Under the pieces are notes generated by a model, which saw only the letters and a program-made list of their open reading frames with translations, did no database searches and was not told the DNA's origin. A program made the translations under genes and the position numbers. Positions 17,218 to 26,816 of a stretch of DNA of 64,000 nucleotides are shown here, in pieces (position 1 is the stretch's first letter; each line of letters opens with the position of its first letter). The stretch is from Streptomyces sp. yr375. GTDB lineage: Bacteria; Actinomycetota; Actinomycetes; Streptomycetales; Streptomycetaceae. The stretch is from the NCBI RefSeq assembly GCF_900110755.1, contig NZ_FOFF01000005.1, positions 62,001 to 126,000 of the forward strand, written 5' to 3'.

Positions 17218-18042
17218 TCACCGGACGGCGGCCCGACGGTACGCCCAGGTGGCGACGGCGAGCGACACGACGCCCACCCCCGCGCACACGGCGAGATCCC
17301 CGAGCACGAACGCCCAGTCGGGATCGGCCCGGAAGGTCCGGGCGAACGCCTCGACGCCGTACGTCGACGGCAGCAGATCGCGGGCGAAGCGCACCGCTTC
17401 CGGCATCCGGTCCGGCGGCAGCACGCCCAGCAGCAGCGCGGCCGACATGCCGAGCTGCCCCAGCACGGTGGCCAGCTCCGGCCGCGACGCGAGCAGCCCG
17501 AAGGCCGCCCCGAGCCCGGACAGCGCCGCGCCCGCCAGCGGAATCACCAGGGCGAGCACCCACAGATGCGTCAGCGGCAGCCCGAACAGCACGCTCCCGA
17601 AGACAGCCGTCACCAGAGTCCCCGGCACGGTGAACGAGGCGTACGCCCCCGCCGCCCCCAGCACCACGGCCGCCGGCGGCACCGGCAGCGTCGCGTAGTG
17701 GTCGAGCCCCCCGCTGGCCCGCAACTGCCCGAAGTACTGCGCCAGCAGATTCAGCGCGACGAACGCGACGACCAGCACCGCCGACCCCGCGACCACGGCC
17801 TCCGCCTCGTGCCCGCCGTCCACGACGCCCCGCATCATGATCAGGATGCCGACCGACTGGAAGGTCGCCACGAACAGCAGCGGGATGCGCGCCACCCGCG
17901 CCCGGGACAACTGCGCCCGGTACACGGCCACGAGCGACGGCCACAGCCGGGCGCGCGGCGCCAGCTCGGCCGCGGCGGCCCGGGCGGGCTCCGGCACGGT
18001 CCGGGTGCTGCCCGGCAGAACCTCGGCGGGTACGACACTCAC
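17218..18042 (-). CDS. ABC-2 type transporter permease
   Basis: 274 residues with about six hydrophobic segments (for example IPLLFVATFQSVGILIMM, VVAGSAVLVVAFVALNLLA, VVLGAAGAYASFTVPGTLVT, LWVLALVIPLAGAALSGLGAA, VLGDLAVCAGVGVVSLAVA). RDLLPSTYGVEAFARTF before the last segment is typical of ABC-2 export permeases. GTG start at 18040-18042 has GAGGAG 9 bases upstream, which favours it over the longer frame to 18084. The ATPase gene lies 82 bases upstream on the same strand, so the two form a half-size exporter pair. Substrate unknown. Confidence 0.85.
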   Translation of the reverse strand: MSVVPAEVLPGSTRTVPEPARAAAAELAPRARLWPSLVAVYRAQLSRARVARIPLLFVATFQSVGILIMMRGVVDGGHEAEAVVAGSAVLVVAFVALNLLAQYFGQLRASGGLDHYATLPVPPAAVVLGAAGAYASFTVPGTLVTAVFGSVLFGLPLTHLWVLALVIPLAGAALSGLGAAFGLLASRPELATVLGQLGMSAALLLGVLPPDRMPEAVRFARDLLPSTYGVEAFARTFRADPDWAFVLGDLAVCAGVGVVSLAVATWAYRRAAVR

Positions 18043-18124
18043 GTGGCGCTGCTCCTCTTCCCTACGGTTCGCACACCGTCCCATACGGAGACGACGCCCC
18101 TCGCACTCACACCCGCACCGGCGC

Positions 18125-19144
18125 TCACGCCCGCACCAGCCCCTGCCGGGCGGCCCCGCCCAGCGCCAGGTAGACGTCCTCCAGGCTCGGCGTGGCCAGG
18201 GTGAAGTCGTCCAGGGCGGCGAAGGCGGCCCCGCCGGTGACGGTGGCGACGACCGCGCGGGCCTCGTCGGGCGCGAGCCGCAGCGTCCAGCGGCGGCCGG
18301 ACTCCACGGCCCGCTCGCGCAGCGCGGCGACCTCGGGCACGTCCAGCGGCGCCCGCTCCCGCCACACCAGCTCGACCCGCACCTCCCCGGCGACCTGCTC
18401 CTTGAGCCCGGACGGGGTGTCGCAGGCGATGACCCGGCCCTGGTCGAGGACGGCGACCCGGTCGAGGACGGTCTCCGCCTCGATGACGTTGTGGGTGACG
18501 AGCAGCACGGTCGTGCCGCGTTCGGCGCGCCGCCGGTCCACGGCGGCCCACACGGCCCGCCGCGCGACCGGGTCCATCCCGGTGGTCGGCTCGTCCAGCA
18601 CCAGCAGCGGCCGCTCCCCCACCAGCACGGCGGCGAAGCAGGCCAGCCGCCGCTGCCCGCCGGACAGCTTGCGCAGCGGCCGGCCGGCGATCGGCGTGAG
18701 GCCCAGCTCGTCGAGGACGGCGTCGCGCTCCCGGCGGGCCGCGCGCACGTCGAGGCCGCGCAGCCGTCCGGTGGTCTCGGCGGCGAGGGAGACGGTGAGT
18801 TCGTCGAGGGCGGTGGACTCCTGCCCGAGGTAGGCGAGGAGCCGCGCGGCGCGCTCGGGGTGGCGTACGACGTCGTGGCCGAGGATCTCCACGCGGCCCG
18901 TGTCCGGCCGCATGAGCCCGGTCATCTGCCGGACGAGGGTGGACTTGCCGGCCCCGTTCGGCCCGAGCAGCCCGAAGATCTCACCGCGCCGGATGTCCAG
19001 GTGCACGTCGTCGGTGGCCCGGACCTCGGGGGTGGCGGGAGTGCCGCGCCGGCCGCGGACCGCCGGATACGTCTTGGTCAGCCCGCGCACGGCACACACG
19101 ACCTCGCCCCCCTGCCGGACTGCCGATGCCGCGCGCGTACTCAC
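18125..19144 (-). CDS. ABC transporter ATP-binding protein
   Basis: 339 residues. Walker A GLLGPNGAGKSTL (about 59-71), signature LSGGQRRLACF (about 155), Walker B LLVLDEPTTGMDP, and the switch His in LLVTHN are all present, so it should be an active ATPase. A C-terminal extension of about 90 residues after the nucleotide-binding domain is common in ABC-2 exporter ATPases of the DrrA type. GTG start at 19142-19144. It pairs with the permease just downstream. DrrA-like proteins export drugs or lipids, but no substrate is indicated here. Confidence 0.92.
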   Translation of the reverse strand: MSTRAASAVRQGGEVVCAVRGLTKTYPAVRGRRGTPATPEVRATDDVHLDIRRGEIFGLLGPNGAGKSTLVRQMTGLMRPDTGRVEILGHDVVRHPERAARLLAYLGQESTALDELTVSLAAETTGRLRGLDVRAARRERDAVLDELGLTPIAGRPLRKLSGGQRRLACFAAVLVGERPLLVLDEPTTGMDPVARRAVWAAVDRRRAERGTTVLLVTHNVIEAETVLDRVAVLDQGRVIACDTPSGLKEQVAGEVRVELVWRERAPLDVPEVAALRERAVESGRRWTLRLAPDEARAVVATVTGGAAFAALDDFTLATPSLEDVYLALGGAARQGLVRA

Positions 19145-19207
19145 AAGGGACGAGGGTACGGGGTCGGGGACCTCCGCCCGCCGTCGGGGGCGTACCGGCC
19201 GCCCGGT

Positions 19208-20446
19208 TCAGTCGCCCGCCGGAGCGGGCTCGGCCGTCGTCCGTACGTCGATCTCGCGCCAGAAGCCCGCCCGGATGGCGTACCGGTCGTGTTCGTCGAT
19301 CTGGTCGTCCTTGTGGGCGAGCAGGCCGAAGCGGGCCGCGTACCGCAGCAGCTCGCCGTCGATGCGGTGCGGGATGCGCGGGTACATGCCCGACAGCTTC
19401 TGCAGATGGCCCTGGTCGCCGAGGCGTCCCATCCACCGGCGGGCGAAGACCTGCCCCACCTCGTAGGGGTCGCCGCCGACGGTGGTGATGTCCTCCTCGC
19501 GGTCCGCCCACCGCTGCTCCGCCGTGGTGACCTGCGCGAGCGTCGGCATCGAGGCGACCTCGGAGGGTTCGGCCACGCCGCCGGGGCGGTCGACCCAGCC
19601 CTTGTCGGAGGACCAGCGCAGGGTCGCGGTGGTGGGGTGCTGGACGGTCTGGGCGCCGGGTGCGCGCAGCGCGGCCAGGTCCTTGGGGGTCGGGACGCCC
19701 TTGGGGGCGGGGACGCGCTCCTGCGCGCCGTTCTCGGAGGCGACGGTGGACGGGTGCTCGGAGGGGTGCTCGGGCTCCTCGGCGGTCCGCTCGGCGGCGC
19801 GGGCGAGGCCGGAGTCGGGCAGCGGCGCGGAGAGGATCGCGGCGATCTCGGGCCGGGGCACGGGCGGCGGCGCGCAGATCCCGCCCAGCTCCTTGGCGCG
19901 GACGGCCTTGGTGATCCACGTACGGTCCAGGACGCGCCGTTCGTCGGCCTCGGCGACGAGGTCCTCGGACTGGTTGTAGTCGCCGTCGGCGGCCTGGACG
20001 GCCCACAGGTGGACGGCGACGCCGTGCTCCTTGGCGGCCATCATGCCGGGCAGCAGGTCGCCGTCGCCGGTGACGAGGACGACGTCGGAGCAGGCGCGGT
20101 TGCGGGCCAGCTCGGTCAGCTCGGCGTGCATGGCCGCGTCGACGCCCTTCTGCGCCCAGCGGCCGTCGCTGCGGGTCAGCGCGCCGAGCCGGACCGTGAC
20201 CCGGGGCATCACCCGCAGCCTGCGGTGTTCGGGCTGCGGGACGCGGTCCGGGGCGCCGTCGAACCAGTAGATGCGCAGCAGTGGCCGCTCGGTCTCGGAC
20301 TCGGCCTGTTCGCGCAGGCCCTGGACGAGGGCGGAGTGATCCACGGTGATCCGGGATCTCGACGGCTCCCCGGCGAGGAGACTGGCGGCGGCCCCCAGCA
20401 GATACCCGGCGTCCACCAGGACGATGCAGCGGTCCACACGACTCAC
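19208..20446 (-). CDS. NYN (PIN-like) domain protein, putative ribonuclease
   Basis: 412 residues. The N-terminal NYN domain (about 1-170) shows the acidic residues of the PIN-like nuclease site: CIVLVDAGYLLGAA, GVDAAMHAELTELA, and DVVLVTGDGDLLPGM. A Pro/Ala-rich linker (about 190-270) follows, and a C-terminal domain (about 310-400, with QVFARRWMGRLG and LLRYAARFGLLAHKD) may be helical and nucleic-acid binding. RNA cleavage is known for the family but not shown here. The frame opens at a GTG at 20446; a second GTG at 20437 lies 8 bases after AGAGGG and is probably the real start. Confidence 0.8.
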   Translation of the reverse strand: MSRVDRCIVLVDAGYLLGAAASLLAGEPSRSRITVDHSALVQGLREQAESETERPLLRIYWFDGAPDRVPQPEHRRLRVMPRVTVRLGALTRSDGRWAQKGVDAAMHAELTELARNRACSDVVLVTGDGDLLPGMMAAKEHGVAVHLWAVQAADGDYNQSEDLVAEADERRVLDRTWITKAVRAKELGGICAPPPVPRPEIAAILSAPLPDSGLARAAERTAEEPEHPSEHPSTVASENGAQERVPAPKGVPTPKDLAALRAPGAQTVQHPTTATLRWSSDKGWVDRPGGVAEPSEVASMPTLAQVTTAEQRWADREEDITTVGGDPYEVGQVFARRWMGRLGDQGHLQKLSGMYPRIPHRIDGELLRYAARFGLLAHKDDQIDEHDRYAIRAGFWREIDVRTTAEPAPAGD

Positions 20447-20659
20447 CCTCTTTACGGGAGGTTTGCTTTGGGCTTCCTTCGAGTCTGCCCGACCTGACGG
20501 GGGTTAACGGCCCGAACTCGATCTTCGGCGTGGCGTTTCGGGCACTTCCGCTCCGACACCCCCTCTTACAGACGGTAATTATCCGAAATGCGCCATAAGT
20601 CAGCCTATGTGAGTCTGGTCCCGTCTCTGGCCCTCAGATCTCCCCAGGAGGCAGACGCC

Positions 20660-20824
20660 ATGGCCAAGCACAAGAAGCAGGATCGTAAACAGCCGCAGTC
20701 CGAGCGTGGTCAGCAGCAGGCCCAGCAGTCCTCGATGCAGGACCAGGCCGAGCAGCGCATCTCTCAGGTGACGCCGTCCGACGTCGCCCGCAAGGGCCGT
20801 CAGAAGCGCTTCGGCCACAACTGA
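20660..20824 (+). CDS. Small hydrophilic protein, 54 residues
   Basis: The ATG at 20660 has AGGAGG 8 bases upstream, an ideal ribosome site, which favours it over the longer frame from 20588. The protein starts MAKHKKQDRKQPQ and is rich in Lys, Arg and Gln with no hydrophobic core, so it may be largely unstructured. The C-terminal VTPSDVARKGRQKRFGHN is basic. Similar short proteins occur in other Streptomyces next to dnaE. Function is unknown; nucleic-acid binding is possible from its charge only. Confidence 0.75.
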   Translation: MAKHKKQDRKQPQSERGQQQAQQSSMQDQAEQRISQVTPSDVARKGRQKRFGHN

Positions 20825-20860
20825 CGTCCGCAGGGCGGGCTGTTGCAGCCCAGGCACACC

Positions 20861-20892
20861 GAGGGGCGCATCCGAAACCGGATGCGCCCCTC
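20861..20892. terminator. Bidirectional hairpin between small protein gene and dnaE
   Basis: GAGGGGCGCATCCG, loop AAAC, then the perfect complement: a 14-base stem with a 4-base loop. It is 36 bases after the small gene and 36 bases past the dnaE stop. Confidence 0.8.
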
Positions 20893-20928
20893 ACGCTTCA
20901 CTCCCGTCAACCGCAGCCGGTCGGCCGG

Positions 20929-23900
20929 TCAGCCCGCCAGGCAGGACGGGCCGAGCAGCACCTTCAGGTCGCCGAACAGGGCGGGATCGGGCTTGACCCG
21001 GTGCCGGTCCAGACGCAGCACGGTCGTCTTCGTCGGGCCCTGGAGCCTGATCCGGACCTCGCTGTCGCCCCGGTGGTGGGTGAGGATCTCGCCGAGGCGG
21101 TTGATCATCGGCGGGGTGACCCGGGTGGCCGGGATGGTGAGGATCACGGGCGCGTTGGTGCCCGCGTTCGACAGGTCCGGGACCTGGAGCTCCATGGCGA
21201 CCAGGCGCGGCACGTCCTCGCGCTTGTCGAGGCGGCCCTTGACGAACACGACGGCGTCCTCGACGAGTTGGGTCGACACGAGCTGGTAGGTCGCGGGGAA
21301 GAACATGCACTCGATGGAGCCGGCGAGGTCCTCGACGGTGGCGATCGCCCAGGCGTTGCCCTGCTTGGTCATCTTGCGCTGGAGGCCCGAGATGATGCCG
21401 CCGATGGTGACGACCGCGCCGTCCGTGTGCTCGCCTCCGGTGAGTTGGGCGATGCCCGCGTCCGCCTTGTCGGACAGCACGTGCTCCAGGCCGAAGAGCG
21501 GGTGGTCGGAGACGTACAGGCCGAGCATCTCCCGCTCCTGGGCGAGCAGATACGTCTTCTCCCACTCGTCGGTGGTGAACTCGACGTCGAGGCCGAAGCC
21601 GGGCTCGCTGGTCTCCTCCTCGCCCATCCCGCCGAACAGGTCGAACTGCCCCTCGGCCTCCTTGCGCTTGACCGCGACCACGTTGTCGATCATCGGCTCG
21701 AAGTGCGCGGTGAGGCCCTTGCGGGTGTGCCCCATCGTGTCGAAGGCGCCCGCCTTGATCAGCGACTCCGTGGTGCGCTTGTTGCAGGCGACCGCCTCGA
21801 CCTTGTCGAGGTAGTCGGGGAAGGAGGCGTACTTCCCCTTGGCCTTGCGGCTGCGGATGATCGACTCGACCACGTTCGTACCGACGTTGCGGACGGCTTC
21901 CAGGCCGAAGAGGATGACGTCGTCACCCTGGGCGGCGAAGTTGTGCACCGACTCGTTGACGTTCGGCGGCAGCACCTTGATGCGCATGCGCCGGCACTCG
22001 TTCAGATAGATCGCGGACTTGTCCTTGTCGTCCTTGACCGAGGTGAGCAGCGCGGCCATGTACTCGGCCGGGTAGTTCGCCTTGAGGTAGGCGGTCCAGT
22101 ACGAGACCAGTCCGTAGGCGGCCGAGTGGGCCTTGTTGAAGGCGTAGCCGGCGAACGGGACCAGGACGTCCCACAGGCCCTGGATGGCCTCGTCGCTGTA
22201 GCCGTTCTTCTTGGCGCCGGCCTGGAAGATGGTGAAGTTCTTGGCCAGTTCGTCGGGCTTCTTCTTGCCCATCACGCGGCGCAGGATGTCGGCCTCGCCG
22301 AGCGAGTAACCGGCGATGATCTGGGCGGCCTTCTGCACCTGCTCCTGGTAGACGATCAGGCCGTAGGTGACCGCGAGCACCTCTTCGAGGGGCTCCTCCA
22401 GCTCCTTGTGGATCGGGGTGATCTCCTGGAGCTTGTTCTTGCGCAGCGCGTAGTTGGTGTGCGAGTCCATGCCCATCGGGCCCGGACGGTAGAGCGCGGA
22501 GACGGCGGAGATGTCTTCGAAGTTGTCGGGCTTCATCAGGCGCAGCAGCGAGCGCATCGGGCCGCCGTCGAACTGGAAGACGCCGAGGGTGTCGCCGCGC
22601 TGGAGGAGTTCGAAGGTCGTCGGGTCGTCGAGCGGCAGGGCCAGCAGGTCGAGGTCGACGCCCTTGTTGGACTTCACCATCTTGACGGCGTCGTCCATGA
22701 TCGTGAGGTTGCGCAGGCCCAGGAAGTCCATCTTCAGCAGGCCGAGCGACTCGCACTGCGGGTAGTCCCACTGGGTGATGGTCACGCCGTCGGTGTGCCG
22801 CACCCAGATCGGCGCGTGGTCGACGATCGGCTCGCTGGACATGATCACGCCGGCCGCGTGCACGCCCATCTGCCGGACCAGGCCCTCGACGCCCTTGGCG
22901 GTGTCGATGACCTTCTTGACGTCCGCCTCGTTCTCGTACATCGCGCGGATCTCGCCGGCCTCGCTGTAGCGCGGGTGCGAGGGGTCGGTGATGCCGTTGA
23001 GGTCGATGCCCTTGCCGAGGACGTCGGCGGGCATCGCCTTGGTGAGCCGGTCGCCCATGGCGTACGGGTAGCCCAGCACGCGCGCGGAGTCCTTGATCGC
23101 GTTCTTGGCCTTGATCTTGCCGTAGGTGCCGATCATGGCGACCTTGTCGGCGCCGTACTTCTCCGTCACGTACCGGATCACCTCGACGCGCCTGCGCTCG
23201 TCGAAGTCGATGTCGACATCCGGCATGGAGACGCGCTCGGGGTTGAGGAACCGCTCGAAGATCAGGCCGTGCGGGATCGGGTCGAGGTCGGTGATGCCCA
23301 TGGCGTAGGCGACGATCGAGCCGGCCGCGGAGCCTCGGCCGGGGCCGACCGCGATGCCCTGCTTCTTGGCCCACATGATGAAGTCGGCGACGACGAGGAA
23401 GTAACCCGGGAACCCCATCTGGATGATGACGTCCATCTCGTACTCGACCTGCTTCTGCCGGTCGTCGGGGACGCCGCCGGGGAAGCGGCGGTCCATCCCG
23501 AGGCGGACCTCCTCCTTGAACCAGGTGACCTCGGTGAAGCCCTCGGGGATGTCGAACTTCGGCATGAGGTTCTTCGCCTCGAACATGCCGGAGGTGTCGA
23601 TCTGCTCGGCCACCAGGAGGGTGTTGGCGCAGCCCTCCTGCCAGGCGTCCGAGGAGTCGATGGCGTACATCTCGTCCGTGGACTTCAGGTAGTAGCCGGT
23701 GCCGTCGAAGCGGAAGCGGTCGGGGTCGGAGAGGTTCTTGCCGGTCTGGATGCACAGCAGGGCGTCGTGCGCGGTCGCCTCGTGCGCGTACGTGTAGTGC
23801 GAGTCGTTCGTCACCAGCGGCGGGATGCCGAGCTTCTTGCCGATGTCGAGGAGGCCGTCGCGGACCCGGCGCTCGATCTCGATGCCGTGGTCCATCAGCT

Positions 23901-24468
23901 CCAGGAAGTAGCGGTCCTTGCCGAAGATGTCCTGGTACTCGGAGGCCGCCTTCAGCGCCTCGTCGTACTGGCCGAGGCGCAGCCGGGTCTGGAGCTCGCC
24001 GGAGGGGCAGCCGGTGGAGGCGATGAGCCCCTCGGACCACTGGGAGATGGTCTCCTTGTCCATCCGGGGCCACTTCTGCAGCCAGCCCTCGGCGTACGCG
24101 TCCGAGGAGAGCCGGAAGAGGTTGTGCAGGCCCGTCGCGTTGGCCGCCCAGATCGTCTTGTGGGTGTAGCCGCCGGAACCGGAGACGTCGTCGCGCTTCT
24201 GGTGCGGCTGGCCCCACTGGATCTTCCGCTTGTTGCGCCGCGACTCGGGGGCGACGTACGCCTCGATGCCGATGATCGGGGTGACGCCGGCCTTCTTGGC
24301 GGTGTGGAAGAAGTCGTACGCCCCGTGCAGGTTGCCGTGGTCGGACATGGCGATGTGGGTCATGCCCATCTCGTTGCACGCGTTGAACATGTCCTTGAGC
24401 CGCGCGGCACCGTCCAGCAGCGAGTACTGGGTGTGGACGTGCAGGTGCGTGAACGGCGGCTTTGACAC
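20929..24468 (-). CDS. dnaE: DNA polymerase III alpha subunit
   Basis: 1179-residue replicative polymerase. The N-terminal PHP domain starts FTHLHVHTQYSLLDGAARL. The catalytic palm has PDVDIDFDERRR with aspartates at about 419 and 421. The fingers and thumb region contains FNKAHSAAYGLVSYWTAYLK, and a C-terminal OB fold (VVTIGGIISGLQRKMTKQG) is present. It copies DNA within the Pol III holoenzyme. The GTG at 24466-24468 was chosen because GGAGG lies 8 bases upstream and the PHP motif begins a few residues later. The frame open to 24555 is not needed. Single gene, with a hairpin after the stop. Confidence 0.97.
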   Translation of the reverse strand: MSKPPFTHLHVHTQYSLLDGAARLKDMFNACNEMGMTHIAMSDHGNLHGAYDFFHTAKKAGVTPIIGIEAYVAPESRRNKRKIQWGQPHQKRDDVSGSGGYTHKTIWAANATGLHNLFRLSSDAYAEGWLQKWPRMDKETISQWSEGLIASTGCPSGELQTRLRLGQYDEALKAASEYQDIFGKDRYFLELMDHGIEIERRVRDGLLDIGKKLGIPPLVTNDSHYTYAHEATAHDALLCIQTGKNLSDPDRFRFDGTGYYLKSTDEMYAIDSSDAWQEGCANTLLVAEQIDTSGMFEAKNLMPKFDIPEGFTEVTWFKEEVRLGMDRRFPGGVPDDRQKQVEYEMDVIIQMGFPGYFLVVADFIMWAKKQGIAVGPGRGSAAGSIVAYAMGITDLDPIPHGLIFERFLNPERVSMPDVDIDFDERRRVEVIRYVTEKYGADKVAMIGTYGKIKAKNAIKDSARVLGYPYAMGDRLTKAMPADVLGKGIDLNGITDPSHPRYSEAGEIRAMYENEADVKKVIDTAKGVEGLVRQMGVHAAGVIMSSEPIVDHAPIWVRHTDGVTITQWDYPQCESLGLLKMDFLGLRNLTIMDDAVKMVKSNKGVDLDLLALPLDDPTTFELLQRGDTLGVFQFDGGPMRSLLRLMKPDNFEDISAVSALYRPGPMGMDSHTNYALRKNKLQEITPIHKELEEPLEEVLAVTYGLIVYQEQVQKAAQIIAGYSLGEADILRRVMGKKKPDELAKNFTIFQAGAKKNGYSDEAIQGLWDVLVPFAGYAFNKAHSAAYGLVSYWTAYLKANYPAEYMAALLTSVKDDKDKSAIYLNECRRMRIKVLPPNVNESVHNFAAQGDDVILFGLEAVRNVGTNVVESIIRSRKAKGKYASFPDYLDKVEAVACNKRTTESLIKAGAFDTMGHTRKGLTAHFEPMIDNVVAVKRKEAEGQFDLFGGMGEEETSEPGFGLDVEFTTDEWEKTYLLAQEREMLGLYVSDHPLFGLEHVLSDKADAGIAQLTGGEHTDGAVVTIGGIISGLQRKMTKQGNAWAIATVEDLAGSIECMFFPATYQLVSTQLVEDAVVFVKGRLDKREDVPRLVAMELQVPDLSNAGTNAPVILTIPATRVTPPMINRLGEILTHHRGDSEVRIRLQGPTKTTVLRLDRHRVKPDPALFGDLKVLLGPSCLAG

Positions 24469-24638
24469 GGCGTGGCCTCCATGGAAAACACTGGGCGACA
24501 GGCTGGCGGACAGTCTGGGGGGACAGCGTCGAAGTCTAAGCCTCGCCACTGACAATCACCGGGCACTCCCGCGTACCGTCGTGCGTTGGACGGCAGAGAC
24601 GCTGTCGTCCGAAGCACTGCACCAGGAGGCACCCAGCG

Positions 24639-25964
24639 ATGTCGGTTCCGCAGCTCAACGACGAGCACCGCGGCGAGGAGATCCTCGCCGTCTTCGACAC
24701 CGCGTTCGGCGAGCTCCTGGCCGCCGACCCGGCCGCGTTCCGCGTGAAGTTCCGGAAGATGGCGGCCTCGGCCTTCGCGTTCTACCGGGGCACGGCGGGC
24801 CTCTTCTACCACGACCTGGACGCCGAGAAACGGGGCGGCCCGTATCTCGACGAGCGCACCTCGCGCGTGTGGATCCACGGCGACCTGCACGCGGAGAACT
24901 TCGGCACGTACATGGACGCCACGGGCCGGCTGATCTTCAACGTCAACGACTTCGACGAGGCGTACGTCGGCCCCTTCACCTGGGACCTCAAGCGCCTGTC
25001 CGCCTCCCTCGCCCTCATCGGCTACGCCAAGGCGCTCAGTGACGAGCAGATCAGCGAACTGGTGGAGGTGTACGCGGGCGCGTACCGCGAGCGCGTGCAC
25101 GCCCTGGCGACCGGCGCCAAGCGCGACGAGGTGCCGCCGTTCACCCTGGACACGGCGCAGGGCCCGCTGCTGGACGCGCTGCGTGACGCCCGCTCCCTGA
25201 CCCGCTTCGGGCTGCTCGACTCCATGACGGAGATCCGTGACTTCGAGCGCCGCTTCGCGCCCGGCGGCGGCTCCATCGAGCTGGACGCGGCGACCCGCTA
25301 CAAGGTCCTGGCGGCCTTCGACGGCTATCTGGAGACGCTGCCGGAGACGTCGCTGACCCGCCCGGACTCCTACCGGGTGAAGGACGTCGTGGGCCGCCGG
25401 GGCATCGGCATCGGCTCGGCCGGGCTGCCGTCGTACAACATCCTCCTGGAGGGCCACAGCGACGCCCTGGAGAACGACGTCGTGATCTACATCAAGCAGG
25501 CCCAGACCCCGGCGGTCTCCCGGCACATCACCGACCCGGCGATCCGCGGCTACTTCCAGCACGAGGGGCACCGCACGGTGATCTCCCAGCGCGCCCTCCA
25601 GGCGCACGCCGACCCGTGGCTGGGCTGGACCGAGCTGGACGGCGCGGGGCAGTTGGTCGCCGAGGTCTCGCCGTACGCGGTCGACCTGGACTGGGGCGAC
25701 ATCGACGACCCGGAGGAGATCGCGGCCGTCGTCGCCGACCTGGGCCGGGCCACGGCCACGATGCACGCGGCGGCGGACGACACCTCCGGCGAGTCCCTGG
25801 TGCCCTTCTCCACGGAGCGGGCCATCGACGCGGCGATCGCGGCCGACGAGGAGGGCTTCGCGCCCCTCCTGGTCGACTTCGCGCACACGTACGGCGCACG
25901 CGCGCGTGCCGACCACCAGATCTTCGTCGACCTGTTCCGCAACGGCCGGATTCCAGGTCTCTAA
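24639..25964 (+). CDS. DUF2252 family protein, kinase-like
   Basis: 441 residues, soluble. It contains RVWIHGDLHAENFGTYMD, a Brenner-type catalytic loop (HGDxHxxN) as in aminoglycoside phosphotransferases and protein kinases, followed by NVNDFDEAYVGPFTWDLKRL with the metal-binding aspartate motif. This is the DUF2252 pattern; the substrate is not known. CAGGAGG lies 9 bases before ATG at 24639. Divergent from dnaE with a 170-base gap. A phosphotransferase role is inferred from the motif. Confidence 0.85.
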   Translation: MSVPQLNDEHRGEEILAVFDTAFGELLAADPAAFRVKFRKMAASAFAFYRGTAGLFYHDLDAEKRGGPYLDERTSRVWIHGDLHAENFGTYMDATGRLIFNVNDFDEAYVGPFTWDLKRLSASLALIGYAKALSDEQISELVEVYAGAYRERVHALATGAKRDEVPPFTLDTAQGPLLDALRDARSLTRFGLLDSMTEIRDFERRFAPGGGSIELDAATRYKVLAAFDGYLETLPETSLTRPDSYRVKDVVGRRGIGIGSAGLPSYNILLEGHSDALENDVVIYIKQAQTPAVSRHITDPAIRGYFQHEGHRTVISQRALQAHADPWLGWTELDGAGQLVAEVSPYAVDLDWGDIDDPEEIAAVVADLGRATATMHAAADDTSGESLVPFSTERAIDAAIAADEEGFAPLLVDFAHTYGARARADHQIFVDLFRNGRIPGL

Positions 25965-26031
25965 CGGTCCGCAGCTCAGAGGGGTCCTTTAGGGGTCTCT
26001 TACAGGAGCACGTGACACACTCTCCTCCGCT

Positions 26032-26724
26032 ATGGACATATCCGGGACCCGCCTCAGAGCCGTACGCGCGGCGCTGTTCACGGCCTTCGTCGTGACGCTC
26101 AGCACCGCGTCGCACGTGCTGCTGTCGCGGGCCCCCCTGCCGCTCAACACGGTGGCCGCCGTCGCGGCCGCCGTGTTCGCGTGCGCGTACGCCCTGGCGG
26201 GCCGCGAGCGCGGCTTCGGGCGGATCGCCGCCCTGCTGATCCCGCTGGAGCTGGCCGCCGACACCGTCCTCACCACCGGCCAGCACGTCTGCTACGGCCG
26301 GGCAGGCGGCCCGGTCGCCGGCCCGCTGGCCTCGGTCGGCTGGGACGTGCTGTGCGGCGACGGCACCCCCGTCGGCAGCCCGCTGGCCCAGGTCACCGGC
26401 ACCGACGCCGGCAAGCTCGGCGGACTGCTGGCGCACGCCGACCCGGGCACCGCGTGGCTGCTGCTCGGCGCGCACGTCTGCGTCGGCCTGCTCGCGGCCG
26501 CCTGGCTGCGCCGGGGCGAGCGGGCGCTGGCCCGGCTGCTGGGGGCGGCGACCGCGACGACCTTCCGGCCGCTGCTGCTGGCCGTCGCCGCCGTGACCGT
26601 ACGACGCGCCCCGGCGGCCCGCCGCCTGCCGCGGCCCACGCGCCGTACGACCACCGTCCGCGAGCGGATCCTCGTGCATTCCCTGGGACGGCGTGGACCG
26701 CCGTGCTCGGCCGCCGCGGTCTGA
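26032..26724 (+). CDS. Integral membrane protein of unknown function
   Basis: 230 residues with hydrophobic segments at about 12-32, 36-57, 65-84 and 143-163, then a basic, Pro/Arg-rich cytosolic tail (RRLPRPTRRTTTVRERI). Two cysteines lie in the extracellular loop (TTGQHVCYGRAGG and WDVLCGDGTP), which could be redox active. It precedes a DsbA-like thiol oxidoreductase by 92 bases on the same strand. That pairing suggests, but does not prove, a partner role in disulfide chemistry (as with VKOR- or DsbB-like proteins), although no CXXC is present. Confidence 0.65.
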   Translation: MDISGTRLRAVRAALFTAFVVTLSTASHVLLSRAPLPLNTVAAVAAAVFACAYALAGRERGFGRIAALLIPLELAADTVLTTGQHVCYGRAGGPVAGPLASVGWDVLCGDGTPVGSPLAQVTGTDAGKLGGLLAHADPGTAWLLLGAHVCVGLLAAAWLRRGERALARLLGAATATTFRPLLLAVAAVTVRRAPAARRLPRPTRRTTTVRERILVHSLGRRGPPCSAAAV

Positions 26725-26816
26725 ACGGACCGGCGTACCCGAACACCCACCAGTCCCACCCGTCCCCACACGAACTTCCGCGTACCCACCCGTACGCGTC
26801 CCCTTTGGAGAACACC

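Noticed and set aside
20588..20659. Longer start for the small protein at 20588
   Set aside because: The AGGAGG site sits exactly for the ATG at 20660 and upstream residues look non-coding.
21001..24465. 1154-codon open frame on the plus strand opposite dnaE
   Set aside because: Complement of a very GC-rich gene; composition (Val, Gly, Leu, Asp, His runs) is that of a shadow frame and no ribosome site exists.
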